Notes: generated by a model from the sequence alone, not told the origin. A DNA stretch of 63,304 nucleotides from Crocinitomix algicola (GCF_001661595.2 NZ_LYPF02000029.1:1-63304), one strand, 5' to 3'; shown: positions 17,251 through 26,250, numbered from the stretch's first letter. Made by a program: numbers and translations.

Positions 17251-17346
17251 TTGTTCTTTAGATTAACTAATGTATGAAAAAACTTCGTTATGGTGTTCAG
17301 TTTAAAAGAAATGATTATTTTTCACGATTATTTTATCGTCATTATT

Positions 17347-17376
17347 TTGATTAAAAAATAATCTTACCTATATTTG
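17347..17376 (+). promoter_or_regulatory. Predicted yifB promoter
   Basis: TTG at 17347-17349, a 19-bp spacer and TATATTTG at 17369-17376: a near-ideal Bacteroidota promoter, 33 bp before the ATG. Confidence 0.75.
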
Positions 17377-17408
17377 TAATTCAACCCCAAAACTTAAATT
17401 AATCTTTT

Positions 17409-18944
17409 ATGTTGGTCAAGACATACGGTTTCGCCGTTTATGGGATTGAAGCAATTCCAATCACCATCGAAACAAATATTAGTAATGGGATTAACTTTTT
17501 CTTGGTTGGATTACCAGATAGTGCTGTTAAAGAAAGTCATCAACGAATTAAAGCTGCGTTTGCAAATACAGGTTTAAAATTTCCTCGTAAAGAGATAACC
17601 ATCAACATGGCTCCAGCAGACATTCGTAAAGAGGGATCTTCATACGATCTATCAATAGCTATGGGAATCTTGGCGGCGAGTAAACAAATTAATATAGAAA
17701 ACATTGAAAAATATGTTATCATGGGCGAATTATCTCTCGATGGTGGATTGCGACCAATAAAAGGTGTATTATCAATGGCTATAAGAGCTAAAGAGATGGG
17801 GTTTAAAGGTTTTATTTTACCCAAACAAAACGAGCAAGAAGCCTCAATTGTTGAAGGTATTAAGATATTTGGTGTTGAAACAATACAAGAAGTTGTATCC
17901 TATATCAACGGAGATATACAATTAGTTCCTGCAACTTTTAAATCAGATGAGAGTGCAATACATACCGAAGAATTTGCAATTGATTTTTCGGATGTTAAAG
18001 GACAAGAGAATGTAAAAAGAGCGCTAGAAATTGCTGCATGTGGCGGGCATAACATTTTGTTAGTAGGGCCTCCGGGATCAGGTAAAACAATGTTAGCGAA
18101 ACGACTACCTTCAATTCTTCCTCCTTTAACGATTGATGAAGCCTTAGAAACCACCAAGATTCATTCTGTCGCCGGTCTAGTAGGTGAGAACAATGGGTTA
18201 TTAACCACAAGACCTTTTAGAAGTCCGCATCATACAGCATCCGATGTGGCATTAGTTGGTGGAGGACCAAACCCAAAACCTGGGGAAATTTCACTTGCTC
18301 ATAATGGCATCTTATTTTTAGATGAGTTACCTGAATACAAACGTCAAGCGCTCGAGGTTATGCGGCAACCACTTGAAGACCGTGTTGTATCCATTTCGAG
18401 AGCAAAAATGACCGTTGACTATCCAGCTGGCTTTATGCTTGTTGCTTCAATGAACCCTTCACCCTCCGGAAATTTTTATGATCCAAATGATCCCAAATCA
18501 GACCCTGAATATATCGTCAAAAGGTATATGAATAAAATTTCCGGACCTTTAATGGATAGAATTGATTTACACATTGAGGTTCCTGCTGTTCCCTTTGAGC
18601 AACTTTCCTGTAAATCAAAAGGAGAAACAAGCGAAACGATTAGGAATAGAGTCGTTAAAACCAGAAAAATTCAGGAGCTACGCTTTAGTAAAATTCCGTC
18701 AATTCATTACAATGCACAACTGTTGCCAAAACAAATTGAAAACTACTGTCAAATAGATCAAACTAGTCATGAAATCCTAAAAAAGGCGATGGAAAAAATG
18801 GGATTAAGCGCAAGATCTTATGCTAGAATTTTAAAAGTCTCACGAACAATTGCAGACATGGAAAACTCAGAGCAAATAAATGCTAAACATATCGCAGAAG
18901 CAATTCAGTTTAGAAGTTTAGATCGAGGTTTGAATATAGAGTGA
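17409..18944 (+). CDS. yifB: YifB/ComM family AAA ATPase
   Basis: 511 residues. The N-terminal Lon-like ChlI domain ('GLPDSAVKESHQRIKAAFAN') is followed by an AAA+ Mg-chelatase-like domain with Walker A 'GPPGSGKT', Walker B 'ILFLDELPE', sensor 'SMNPSPSG' and a C-terminal helical domain ('GLSARSYARILKVSRTIADM'). ComM is a hexameric helicase that extends branch migration during natural transformation in Vibrio. The same role is plausible here but not tested. Stand-alone gene with its own promoter. Confidence 0.92.
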   Translation: MLVKTYGFAVYGIEAIPITIETNISNGINFFLVGLPDSAVKESHQRIKAAFANTGLKFPRKEITINMAPADIRKEGSSYDLSIAMGILAASKQINIENIEKYVIMGELSLDGGLRPIKGVLSMAIRAKEMGFKGFILPKQNEQEASIVEGIKIFGVETIQEVVSYINGDIQLVPATFKSDESAIHTEEFAIDFSDVKGQENVKRALEIAACGGHNILLVGPPGSGKTMLAKRLPSILPPLTIDEALETTKIHSVAGLVGENNGLLTTRPFRSPHHTASDVALVGGGPNPKPGEISLAHNGILFLDELPEYKRQALEVMRQPLEDRVVSISRAKMTVDYPAGFMLVASMNPSPSGNFYDPNDPKSDPEYIVKRYMNKISGPLMDRIDLHIEVPAVPFEQLSCKSKGETSETIRNRVVKTRKIQELRFSKIPSIHYNAQLLPKQIENYCQIDQTSHEILKKAMEKMGLSARSYARILKVSRTIADMENSEQINAKHIAEAIQFRSLDRGLNIE

Positions 18945-19004
18945 TACTAAGTAGGGACTTAGGAAAAATTGGCTTAGAAATTTTGAACTATTAATTTTCC
19001 AACG

Positions 19005-19895
19005 ATGCTTTTAAAAGAATTTTATAAAAAATATTGCGATGAACGCACATGTAAGCTTCATTACAAAAGATTGAGAGAACAAAACGGAATTTATTGCAAA
19101 AGATGTTCAGGAACTAAACATTATTGGCTTAAATCAAAAGAGCAGTGGCAATGCAAATCATGTAAATTTAGAACTACACTGCGGAGTGGAACTGTCATGG
19201 AAAGCAGTAATTTACCTTTTCATTTATGGTATCAAACATTCTACTTATTAACCACAACTAAAAAATCTATATCAACCTGTGAAATACAACGTAAATTAGG
19301 GTTAAAAAGGTATGAGCCAGCCTGGTATATGGTGCATAAAATCCGAAGAATAATGTCTAAAATTAATGAAATAGAACAATATTCTAGCGATCAACCTTAT
19401 GATGAGTTATATCTTACGCGTTTTAATCAACCGGAGAAATCAGGAGTCCAAAACAATCAATTTAGAAGGAAGAAGGGACATTATGGAATTTTAATGACGA
19501 GCTGTCTGAATGAAAGATCTAAAACCAACATTTTGGATAAAATTAGATTGTTAGCAGTAGATCAACCCAACGAATATTCCATAAAAAAGGTAAGTATTGG
19601 TAAAGTCTACCAAACAGAAAATTACCGAAATTTCAAAATTTTGAATCCATTAGAAAACAATATTAATTTTGGAACCTTCCCAAAGTCGCCGAGGAAGTCA
19701 CCTTGGATAAACACTATAATACGTAACTTCAAAATTATTTTAAGAGGAATTCACCACCATATATCACCCAAATTGAGTCAATTATATTATGATGAATATT
19801 GCTTTAAATATAATCATAGGCATACTTCCGAGCCTTTGAAAACTGTGATGCGATTTGGTGTACTAACATACTGGTACGATTGCGGACAACCATGA
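19005..19895 (+). CDS. IS1595-type transposase-derived protein, catalytic residues apparently lost
   Basis: 296 residues. The N-terminal zinc ribbon (C31/C34 and C50/C53) and helical DNA-binding region ('SSNLPFHLWYQTFYLLTTTK', 'STCEIQRKLGL', 'YEPAWYMVHKIRR') match IS1595/ISXO2 transposases. The C-terminal 'GIHHHISPKLSQLYYDEYCF' then 'KYNHRH' matches the end of their DDE domain. The expected catalytic acids are not visible: 'ELYLTRFNQP' replaces E-x-D-E-T-x-x-G, and no D or E sits at the second and third sites ('IGKVYQTENYRNF', 'KSPWINTIIRNFK'). The frame is intact over 891 bp. The last seven codons (W-Y-D-C-G-Q-P) are a copy of the short intergenic motif, which leads directly into the TGA. 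No flanking inverted repeats were seen. It is either a decaying relic or a domesticated DNA-binding protein. Confidence 0.7.
   Translation: MLLKEFYKKYCDERTCKLHYKRLREQNGIYCKRCSGTKHYWLKSKEQWQCKSCKFRTTLRSGTVMESSNLPFHLWYQTFYLLTTTKKSISTCEIQRKLGLKRYEPAWYMVHKIRRIMSKINEIEQYSSDQPYDELYLTRFNQPEKSGVQNNQFRRKKGHYGILMTSCLNERSKTNILDKIRLLAVDQPNEYSIKKVSIGKVYQTENYRNFKILNPLENNINFGTFPKSPRKSPWINTIIRNFKIILRGIHHHISPKLSQLYYDEYCFKYNHRHTSEPLKTVMRFGVLTYWYDCGQP
19872..19892 (-). repeat. Short interspersed motif, copy 8 (inside the transposase-derived CDS)
   Basis: Plus strand TGGTACGATTGCGGACAACC followed by A. It encodes the last seven residues of the CDS, and TGA follows at once. It is the only copy within a coding region. 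Confidence 0.9.
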
Positions 19896-19986
19896 AGTAT
19901 CTCTTTAAGAAATCTTAAAAAGATTATCGAAAATAAGGTTACTTTTGCATTCAAAAAACATAAACATATAAAGGTAAAATGTAGAA

Positions 19987-20006
19987 TGGTATCAAATTTG
20001 CCACCA
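19987..20006 (-). repeat. Possible degenerate short motif
   Basis: TGGTATCAAATTTGCCACCA keeps the ends but not the core. It starts 115 bp after copy 8 in the same orientation, close to the 113-128 bp pair spacing seen elsewhere. Confidence 0.35.
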
Positions 20007-20163
20007 TACATAAATCGTACAAAGGCTATTAGATTTTTAACAGAATCTCTTTGTTTTGATGTAGATTAAACTATCTTTATTGACTATTGATTGTGAATTA
20101 TTCGAAGAATTGATGTCAACATAGATTTTACTTTTTTGTATATTTACTAGTAAACCAACATTT

Positions 20164-20973
20164 ATGGATAAAAGATCGGTACTTGTACCTCACGATTTTA
20201 CAGCAGTTGCTGACAATGCTGTTTCATACGCGATTAAACTTGCAAAATCAATTCGGGCGAATGTCGATTTATTGCACGTCATAAAGGATAAAAAAGAGCG
20301 GGCTAAAGCTGAGTCTAAATTTCAGTCTATCATATCTAATATATCTGAGAAGCCGCAAGATGTCGATATTAATTACCACATTAAAACAGGATCTATTTAT
20401 ACAGACATAGCTGATACGGCAGCCGGTTTAAAATCTACATTAATCATCATGGGGACTCATGGTCCTAAGGGAATGCAAAAATTATTTGGAAGTTTTGCCC
20501 TAAAAGTGATTACCAGTACGCACGTTCCTTTTTTAATTGTGCAAGAAGAGTTTACGGGTATTGATATGAGCAAAATTGTGGTTCCGATTGACGAATCTCA
20601 AGAGAGTTTACAAATAGAACAAGTAGCTACGGGTCTGGCTGAAATTCTTAAATCAGAGGTTCATGTAGTTTCTGAGAAGAAAATTGATAGTAATTTGAAG
20701 TTAAAGGTGGCTGTTCATAGCGGGCTAATTACTAAACAACTTAAAGCAAAAAATATACCATATCAAACTAAAATTCTTGACAAGAAAAAAGGTTATGCGC
20801 AAGATATAGTTCGATATACCACAGGAATTGGAGCTAATTTAATTGCTTTTGCATATCATTCTGATCGTTTAATACCTCAATTAGATACGTTTGCGCAGAG
20901 TTTAATCACTAACAAAGACGGTGTACCTGTATTAGTACTTAATTCTAAAGAAGCTGGTAATTATTTCTTTTAA
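20164..20973 (+). CDS. Tandem-domain universal stress protein
   Basis: 269 residues made of two UspA-like domains. Domain 1 (~1-140) is canonical: 'LVPHDFTAVADNAVSYAIKL' then the nucleotide-binding loop 'GTHGPKGMQKLFGSFALKVI' and 'VPFLIVQ'. Domain 2 (~145-269) begins 'KIVVPIDESQES' but has lost the G-x-x-G loop. Such two-domain cytosolic proteins help survival under starvation or stress. Monocistronic, with a terminator shared with dnaJ. Confidence 0.88.
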   Translation: MDKRSVLVPHDFTAVADNAVSYAIKLAKSIRANVDLLHVIKDKKERAKAESKFQSIISNISEKPQDVDINYHIKTGSIYTDIADTAAGLKSTLIIMGTHGPKGMQKLFGSFALKVITSTHVPFLIVQEEFTGIDMSKIVVPIDESQESLQIEQVATGLAEILKSEVHVVSEKKIDSNLKLKVAVHSGLITKQLKAKNIPYQTKILDKKKGYAQDIVRYTTGIGANLIAFAYHSDRLIPQLDTFAQSLITNKDGVPVLVLNSKEAGNYFF

Positions 20974-20994
20974 GAATTTAATCCATATTTGAAC

Positions 20995-21030
20995 ACAAAA
21001 AAACCATGGCTTGAACCATGGTTTTTTTGT
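20995..21030. terminator. Bidirectional terminator between usp and dnaJ
   Basis: ACAAAAAAACCATGG and CCATGGTTTTTTTGT arms with a 6-nt loop provide A- and T-runs on both sides for the two convergent genes. Confidence 0.9.
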
Positions 21031-21052
21031 ATAATTAATCAACGTGTTCGGA

Positions 21053-22174
21053 TTAACTATTGAAAAAGTTTTTCATTTTATCAAAAAACCCCTCTTCTTT
21101 CCCACCAGGGTTAGGCTTAAAGTTATCTGAGTCCCTTAATTTTTCCAACAAATCCTTTTCATCCCCTGAAACTTTTTTAGGAGTCCAAACATTTAAATGA
21201 ACGAGTAAGTCTCCGCTACCATATCCTTGAACACTCGGCAATCCTTTACCTCTTAAACGAAGCATTTTTCCACTTTGCGTTCCAGGTTCAATTTTAATTT
21301 TTGCTTTACCTTCAACTAACGGAACCTCAATAGATGCACCAAGAACAGCATCAATAAAGCTCACGTAGGCTTCGTAATGCAAATTATTCCCTTCTCTCTG
21401 TAATTGATCGTGTTTTTCCTCCTCAATTACAACTAATAAATCTCCTGGAACTCCCTCAAAAGGACCTGCATTCCCTTTTCCACTCACTTTCAATTGCATC
21501 CCTTCTTCTACTCCAGCAGGAATTTTAATTTCAACTACTTCTTCACTTCGTTTCAATCCCTGTGAATCCGCCCCAGCCGGTTTTTTATCAATTATTTTAC
21601 CTGTTCCATGACATGTATGACAAGTTGATTGCGTTTGCATGGCTCCCAGCATTGTCTGTGTAACACGCATAACCCGACCTTGGCCATTACAAGTTGAGCA
21701 AGTACTGTAAGTTACGCCTTCCGCATTAACTAGTTTATTAACTTTTATTTTCTTTGTAACACCGTTTGCCACTTCCTTAAGACCGAGCTTAATTTTGATT
21801 CGCAAATCGGACCCTCGAGCGACTCTAGACCCACCAGAACCTCTGCGTCCACCTCCGAAGGAACTACCAAAGATATCTCCGAACTGATCAAAAATATCTT
21901 CCATATTCATCCCTCCGAATCCGCCTCCTCTTCCTTGTGAAGCTCCGCCTACGCCTTGGTGTCCAAATTGGTCGTATCTTGCCCTTTTATTTTGATCACT
22001 CAGGACCTCGTATGCTTCAGCAGCTTCTTTAAACTTTTCCTCAGCAACTTTATCATCTGGGTTTTTATCTGGATGGAATTTTAAGGCAATTTTTCTATAA
22101 GCCTTTTTAATTTCCTTTTCATCAGCATTTCTCTCAACCCCTAGTATATCGTAATAATCTCTTTTTTCACTCAT
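21053..22174 (-). CDS. dnaJ: Chaperone DnaJ with half of the usual zinc-finger domain
   Basis: 373 residues. The J domain has HPD at residues 34-36, then a Gly/Phe-rich linker (about 75-118). The cysteine-rich domain has only two CxxCxGxG motifs (C159/C162 and C185/C188) rather than four. By position and by the conserved '[14 protein letters not shown]' between them, these are motifs 2 and 3, so zinc site II remains and zinc site I is missing. The substrate-binding C-terminal domains are complete ('[18 protein letters not shown]'). It delivers unfolded proteins to DnaK and stimulates ATP hydrolysis. Operon grpE-dnaJ, gap 18 bp. Similar short forms probably exist in other Bacteroidota. Confidence 0.95.
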   Translation of the reverse strand: MSEKRDYYDILGVERNADEKEIKKAYRKIALKFHPDKNPDDKVAEEKFKEAAEAYEVLSDQNKRARYDQFGHQGVGGASQGRGGGFGGMNMEDIFDQFGDIFGSSFGGGRRGSGGSRVARGSDLRIKIKLGLKEVANGVTKKIKVNKLVNAEGVTYSTCSTCNGQGRVMRVTQTMLGAMQTQSTCHTCHGTGKIIDKKPAGADSQGLKRSEEVVEIKIPAGVEEGMQLKVSGKGNAGPFEGVPGDLLVVIEEEKHDQLQREGNNLHYEAYVSFIDAVLGASIEVPLVEGKAKIKIEPGTQSGKMLRLRGKGLPSVQGYGSGDLLVHLNVWTPKKVSGDEKDLLEKLRDSDNFKPNPGGKEEGFFDKMKNFFNS

Positions 22175-22192
22175 TCCAATACTCTTTCAATC

Positions 22193-22765
22193 TTATTGTC
22201 CTACTACTACTTTTGCGTATCTCAACACTTTCCCTCGCAGATTATAACCTCTTTCAATTACATCAACAATTTTCCCTTTATCCTCCTCATTTTCAACGGG
22301 AATATTCGTAATTGCCTCATGTTTATCCGCATCAAAAATATCTCCTTTACAATCCATAGCTTCGAGTCCTTTATTCTTTAAAGTTGAAGAGAATTTATTG
22401 TAGATGAGTTTAAACCCTTCTCTTAAACTATCGATATCATCAACTTTTTCATTATTGGAGATGGCACGTTCAAAATCATCTAAGGTCCCAATTAAATCAG
22501 TCATCAAAGCACCATTCGCTGTACTAATAATATCGGCCTTTTCTTTAATCGTTCTCTTTCTAAAGTTATCGAAATCCGAATAAAGTCTCACGTATTTATT
22601 ATTTAACTCAGCAAACTTTTCCTCCAAACTAGGCTCCGCTTTCTCTTCATGGTTATTATCAGTGCTCTCACCAGCATTATCTAGTTCTTCTTGAGTTGCT
22701 TCATTATTTAAATCCTCTTGCAGCTCTTCGTTAGTTGCATTTGTTGTATTTTCCTTTTCAGACAT
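22193..22765 (-). CDS. grpE: Nucleotide exchange factor GrpE
   Basis: 190 residues. The N-terminal ~55 residues are acidic and Asn/Glu-rich. A long coiled coil ('LNNKYVRLYSDFDNFRKRTI') follows, then the beta-wing domain with 'FDADKHEAITNIP' and 'VIERGYNLRGKVLRYAKVVV', the GrpE signature. It releases ADP from DnaK. First gene of grpE-dnaJ. No CIRCE operator was found upstream. Confidence 0.95.
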   Translation of the reverse strand: MSEKENTTNATNEELQEDLNNEATQEELDNAGESTDNNHEEKAEPSLEEKFAELNNKYVRLYSDFDNFRKRTIKEKADIISTANGALMTDLIGTLDDFERAISNNEKVDDIDSLREGFKLIYNKFSSTLKNKGLEAMDCKGDIFDADKHEAITNIPVENEEDKGKIVDVIERGYNLRGKVLRYAKVVVGQ

Positions 22766-22895
22766 TCTTCTAATCTTTTTTTATCCCTCAGCAAAAAAAC
22801 TGCCATTTTAATTTGTAGGACATTCTGTCACTAAACATTAGAAATTCTTTTAAGTATGAGTGGCAAATTGTCTAAAACATGACAAGATTTACAGA

Positions 22896-24521
22896 TTATC
22901 GATTCAATTTCATTTTATCCGTGATTCCTTTGCTTTTAGCATAGGTAGTTAAACTATAAATGAACATTGCAATTGCTAAGAACATAGAGATCCTACCTAT
23001 TACGTCACCATATCTCACAAAAAAAGTTATTTCATTATTCTTCTGTAATGTAATGTTCAACGCTCCTTCAACATCCCATTTGAGTTCATCGATTATATCA
23101 CCCTTCTGATCAATTCCGCAAGATATACCTGTATTTGCGGAACGGGCCACACTTCTTCTATTTTCGATCGCCCTAATTTGGGAGAAGGATCGATGTTGCT
23201 TATAGCCAGGCGTATCTCCCCACCACCCGTCATTTGTTATAACGCATAGAATTTCAGCTCCTCTTGCGGTGAAATATGACACGTAGTCTCCATAAACAGA
23301 TTCGTAACAAATTAGCGGTGCATACATCGTTTCATTTGCAGTAAAATTGATAGGTTCTTCCCCTAATCCAATCATCGCAGATGTTCCTCCTAATTCAACC
23401 GAATACTGTTTTAACCCAGGGAACCAAGATAGAAACGGAACTTTTTCTGCTCCTAGAACAGGTTTAGCCTTATGATAAATTTGTGTTTTTTCATTTGGAT
23501 CAATTAAAAACGCTGAATTATAGGATTCGAACCATATATCTTGTCCATTTAACTTACGTGCTGCCAAAGAATTTTCATGCGAAAACAATTGATAAGAATC
23601 AGCGCCTATCAACATTTTCAAATTTGGAAACTCCCCCAAAAAACGTTTAATTTCATGCATTATTGGCTCTTGTTCCAATTTAGTCTCGTCAACACGTGCC
23701 GAAATTGCAGTTTCCGGACAAAGGATCAAATCAGTATGCTTGTCAATTTTACTTTCAGCTAACGAAAGCATCAATGAAAGTTGTTCTGGAAAAGGTGTGA
23801 AAAACTTCTCTGTATAAGCATCTAGATTTGGTTGAACTATAACAATATCCACCGGTTCACCTTTTTCGGTATGCGAGTAGTACATAATTATTGAACTAAC
23901 AATTGGCAAAAATAAAACCAGGCCTCCAATTAAAAAGATTGGTGCTTGTATTCTCCAAGACTCACCACGCAAAAAACGATTTCGAATTAGAAAATAAAAG
24001 GAAATATTTGCGAGTAGCACCCATAAAGAACCTCCTGTTACTCCAAAAAACTCATACCATTGGATGAGCCACGGCTGGCTTCCAAATATATGCCCAAAAC
24101 TTAGCCAAGGCCAAGAAAGTTCCCAAAAGTAATGCGCATATTCAAAGGACAACCAAAAAACAACCAATGCCAACAATCCTTTGTTTTCTCCTAAAAATCG
24201 AGCTATAAAACCAAAAAAGAAGAAAGGAATTGTCATTAGTAATGAATTACTAAAAACCGCCATATACATGCCTCCTTCAGAAGCCTTATAAATCCACCAA
24301 GTAGTAATAAAATTAAATAAAACGAAGTAAAGGTAGTTTAGTCCAAAACGTTTAAAAAAACGAAATTTATTCGGTTTATTTAGCTCTAAGTTTATTATGA
24401 TTAAGGGCACAAAACCTATAAATGACAGAAAGAAAAGGCCTCCCGTAAAAGGGAAACTTACCCCCATTAGAGTTCCTCCAATTACAGCTAATAGCGAAAG
24501 GTGAAGAGTTTTTAGTTCCAT
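22896..24521 (-). CDS. lnt: Apolipoprotein N-acyltransferase
   Basis: 541 residues. About six to seven transmembrane helices fill the N-terminal half, followed by a periplasmic nitrilase-like domain and a final C-terminal helix. The catalytic triad is visible: E270 in 'CPETAISA', K351 in 'YHKAKPVLGAEKVPF' and C405 in 'ICYESVYGD'. It adds the third acyl chain to the N-terminal cysteine of lipoproteins such as GldK. Divergent from the acyltransferase across an intergenic island. Confidence 0.94.
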   Translation of the reverse strand: MELKTLHLSLLAVIGGTLMGVSFPFTGGLFFLSFIGFVPLIIINLELNKPNKFRFFKRFGLNYLYFVLFNFITTWWIYKASEGGMYMAVFSNSLLMTIPFFFFGFIARFLGENKGLLALVVFWLSFEYAHYFWELSWPWLSFGHIFGSQPWLIQWYEFFGVTGGSLWVLLANISFYFLIRNRFLRGESWRIQAPIFLIGGLVLFLPIVSSIIMYYSHTEKGEPVDIVIVQPNLDAYTEKFFTPFPEQLSLMLSLAESKIDKHTDLILCPETAISARVDETKLEQEPIMHEIKRFLGEFPNLKMLIGADSYQLFSHENSLAARKLNGQDIWFESYNSAFLIDPNEKTQIYHKAKPVLGAEKVPFLSWFPGLKQYSVELGGTSAMIGLGEEPINFTANETMYAPLICYESVYGDYVSYFTARGAEILCVITNDGWWGDTPGYKQHRSFSQIRAIENRRSVARSANTGISCGIDQKGDIIDELKWDVEGALNITLQKNNEITFFVRYGDVIGRISMFLAIAMFIYSLTTYAKSKGITDKMKLNR

Positions 24522-24636
24522 TCGGTAAAGTTAATTCTTTTTCAAGAAGAAAGATTGCAAACAATTACTGTAGCGTGAATTTAATGTAAAATTGATTTAA
24601 AGCATAGATTCACAATTAAATGAACATTAATTTTTG

Positions 24637-24657
24637 CGGTTGTCCGCAATCATACCA
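24637..24657 (+). repeat. Short interspersed motif, copy 9
   Basis: GGTTGTCCGCAATCATACCA preceded by C. Paired with copy 10, 113 bp downstream. Confidence 0.85.
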
Positions 24658-24749
24658 CCAACGATTATAAAACTATATATACATCACTAAGAGTGATAAA
24701 AAATTCACTATAAAGTATAAGCACCTGTACTTAAAGAACAAGGATTTTA

Positions 24750-24770
24750 TGGTTATCCGTTATATTACCA
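24750..24770 (+). repeat. Short interspersed motif, copy 10 (diverged)
   Basis: GGTTATCCGTTATATTACCA preceded by T. It is the most diverged of the clear copies and lies 32 bp upstream of RNA element C. Confidence 0.7.
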
Positions 24771-24802
24771 TTGACTTATTAGGTTTAAATCTTGTTTCTT
24801 GT

Positions 24803-24936
24803 GCGTTAGGGATTGGCGCGATTGTTTGAGCTCTCTGTTTGTCCGTCTCAGACGGCCGAATAGAAGCGAGTGCAGAAAGCCCGCCCCATAATTTTCTATC
24901 TGTTATTCAAGTTCGAAAAAATTATGGGGAACGCCC
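24803..24936 (+). ncRNA. Structured RNA element, copy C
   Basis: A 134-nt copy. It starts GCGTTAGGGATTGGCGCGAT and ends GGGGAACGCCC. Hairpin 1 pairs CCGTCT with AGACGG. The conserved AAGCGAGTGCAGAAAGCCCG block follows. Hairpin 2 pairs CCCCATAATTTT with AAAATTATGGGG. Confidence 0.78.
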
Positions 24937-25056
24937 TTAGTTTTCATAAATATTTAATCAGTAAGCATTTTTTACGACTTTAAACGGTCTGTATTCACCT
25001 TTTAAAATGGTTTAATTATTTAAAAATCAACCTTATTTATATCGCAAAGTTTGTTG

Positions 25057-25077
25057 TGGTATGATTGCGGACAACCA
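25057..25077 (-). repeat. Short interspersed motif, copy 11 (minus orientation)
   Basis: Plus strand TGGTATGATTGCGGACAACC followed by A. It lies 120 bp downstream of RNA element C. Confidence 0.88.
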
Positions 25078-25093
25078 ATTTTTTTTATATTTG
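25065..25093 (+). promoter_or_regulatory. Predicted acyltransferase promoter using the short motif
   Basis: TTG at 25065-25067 lies inside the short motif. An 18-bp spacer leads to TATATTTG at 25086-25093, a match to TAnnTTTG, 38 bp before the ATG. Confidence 0.6.
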
Positions 25094-25131
25094 CTTGAAT
25101 AGACGACTAGTTTATCCACCGAAACCTACTT

Positions 25132-26250
25132 ATGCCCCGCAGTAAAAGACTACATTTTAAGGATATTAACGCGATTAAAGCGTTGGCCTTTATTCCTGTT
25201 TACCTTTTTAGTATCTTATTTTTAATTAATTCTCCTGAACGAGGTGTTTTGTATGATGCTGTAATGATCTTAAAAAACATGGTTTTTGGCAGTATAGATT
25301 TATTTTTCTTTATTTCGGCTTTTTTGATTACGTCTCATGCGCTTAGGGAATATAAATACCTGGATAAATTTTCTTTTAGGAATTTCATTATTCGTAGGGT
25401 GTTCAGAATAGCCATTGTGCTCATTATTGCTTTATCTTTTGCCTATTTTGTTCATCCCTGGCTTATTGAAGTTCTAGATCTGAAAATGCCTAACCTTACA
25501 TTCCCTTCTATTGAGCCTTTTTTACTCCTAGTTCCAAACTATTTTGCTGAATTTAACGGCGATCATTTATTGTATATATTGATTATTAGTTCGATTTACA
25601 TGTTTGTGCAATTTTTCATTGTTTGGGGCCTTGTGCTGCGATTTTTTAAGAAGCAACTCGTGCTGTTAGCATGTGCATTAATTGTAATAGGTCTTATTGC
25701 AAGAATCATACACTTTTTTAATGGATCAGCCTTTTTCTTAGACACCTTTTCATATGGCGTAATGATGGGGTTTGGTTCTTTAACCGCAAATATTGTTCGA
25801 AATGAAACCCCAATTTTTCATAAAATCAAAGAGCTTTCAAAACGTACAAACACAGTAGTGTATGTTGCAGGATTAGTATTGTTTTTGGGCACCTATATTC
25901 TTTGTGCAAACACAATTTTTATGGTATTTACGCCCCTATTACTTGCGCCATTCTTTTGTTTTTTAATCGTAGATCAAACTTTTGGGAAAAATTCGGTGAT
26001 TCAGTTTAAGAACATGAAAATACTTTCTCACATGGGAAAATTAAGTTATGGATTTATTGTTTACCAAGGGATTGTTGGTGTTCTGATAGTATTAGGAGTA
26101 TTATCGTTAGATTATCAACTCAATTCGATATTAATCGTTACTGTAATTGTAATTGGTGGATTTATAGCCTCTCTAATTGTCGCTGATATCAGCTTTAAGC
26201 TTTTTGAGAAACCGTTACAACGATTTAGACGTGAATTTAAAAAAGTATAA
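25132..26250 (+). CDS. Acyltransferase-3 family membrane protein
   Basis: 372 residues with about ten transmembrane helices and the layout of OafA-type acyltransferases: 'INAIKALAFIPVYLF' at the N-terminus, 'SIDLFFFISAFLITSHALRE' after it, then 'FIIRRVFRIAIV', and a basic C-terminus ('LFEKPLQRFRREFKKV'). Such enzymes O-acylate surface glycans. Two usual features differ: the first helix has K in place of the usual Arg and shows no His where the family has its catalytic 'YH'. The enzyme may therefore be divergent or inactive. Convergent with the ABC-F gene. Confidence 0.8.
   Translation: MPRSKRLHFKDINAIKALAFIPVYLFSILFLINSPERGVLYDAVMILKNMVFGSIDLFFFISAFLITSHALREYKYLDKFSFRNFIIRRVFRIAIVLIIALSFAYFVHPWLIEVLDLKMPNLTFPSIEPFLLLVPNYFAEFNGDHLLYILIISSIYMFVQFFIVWGLVLRFFKKQLVLLACALIVIGLIARIIHFFNGSAFFLDTFSYGVMMGFGSLTANIVRNETPIFHKIKELSKRTNTVVYVAGLVLFLGTYILCANTIFMVFTPLLLAPFFCFLIVDQTFGKNSVIQFKNMKILSHMGKLSYGFIVYQGIVGVLIVLGVLSLDYQLNSILIVTVIVIGGFIASLIVADISFKLFEKPLQRFRREFKKV

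Larger units (their letters stand above)
24522..25131. other. 610-bp intergenic island between divergent genes
   Basis: Contains two plus-oriented short motifs (24637, 24750), RNA element C (24803-24936) and one minus-oriented motif (25057) that overlaps the -33 box of the acyltransferase promoter. It is the only island where motifs flank an RNA element on both sides, in opposite orientation. Confidence 0.8.

Noticed and set aside
19005-19895. Complete insertion sequence around the transposase-like gene
   Set aside because: No terminal inverted repeats or target duplication could be seen, and the catalytic residues seem absent.
24145-24165. Further short-motif copy in lnt (GGACAACC)
   Set aside because: Only eight bases match and it is in a conserved coding region; treated as chance.
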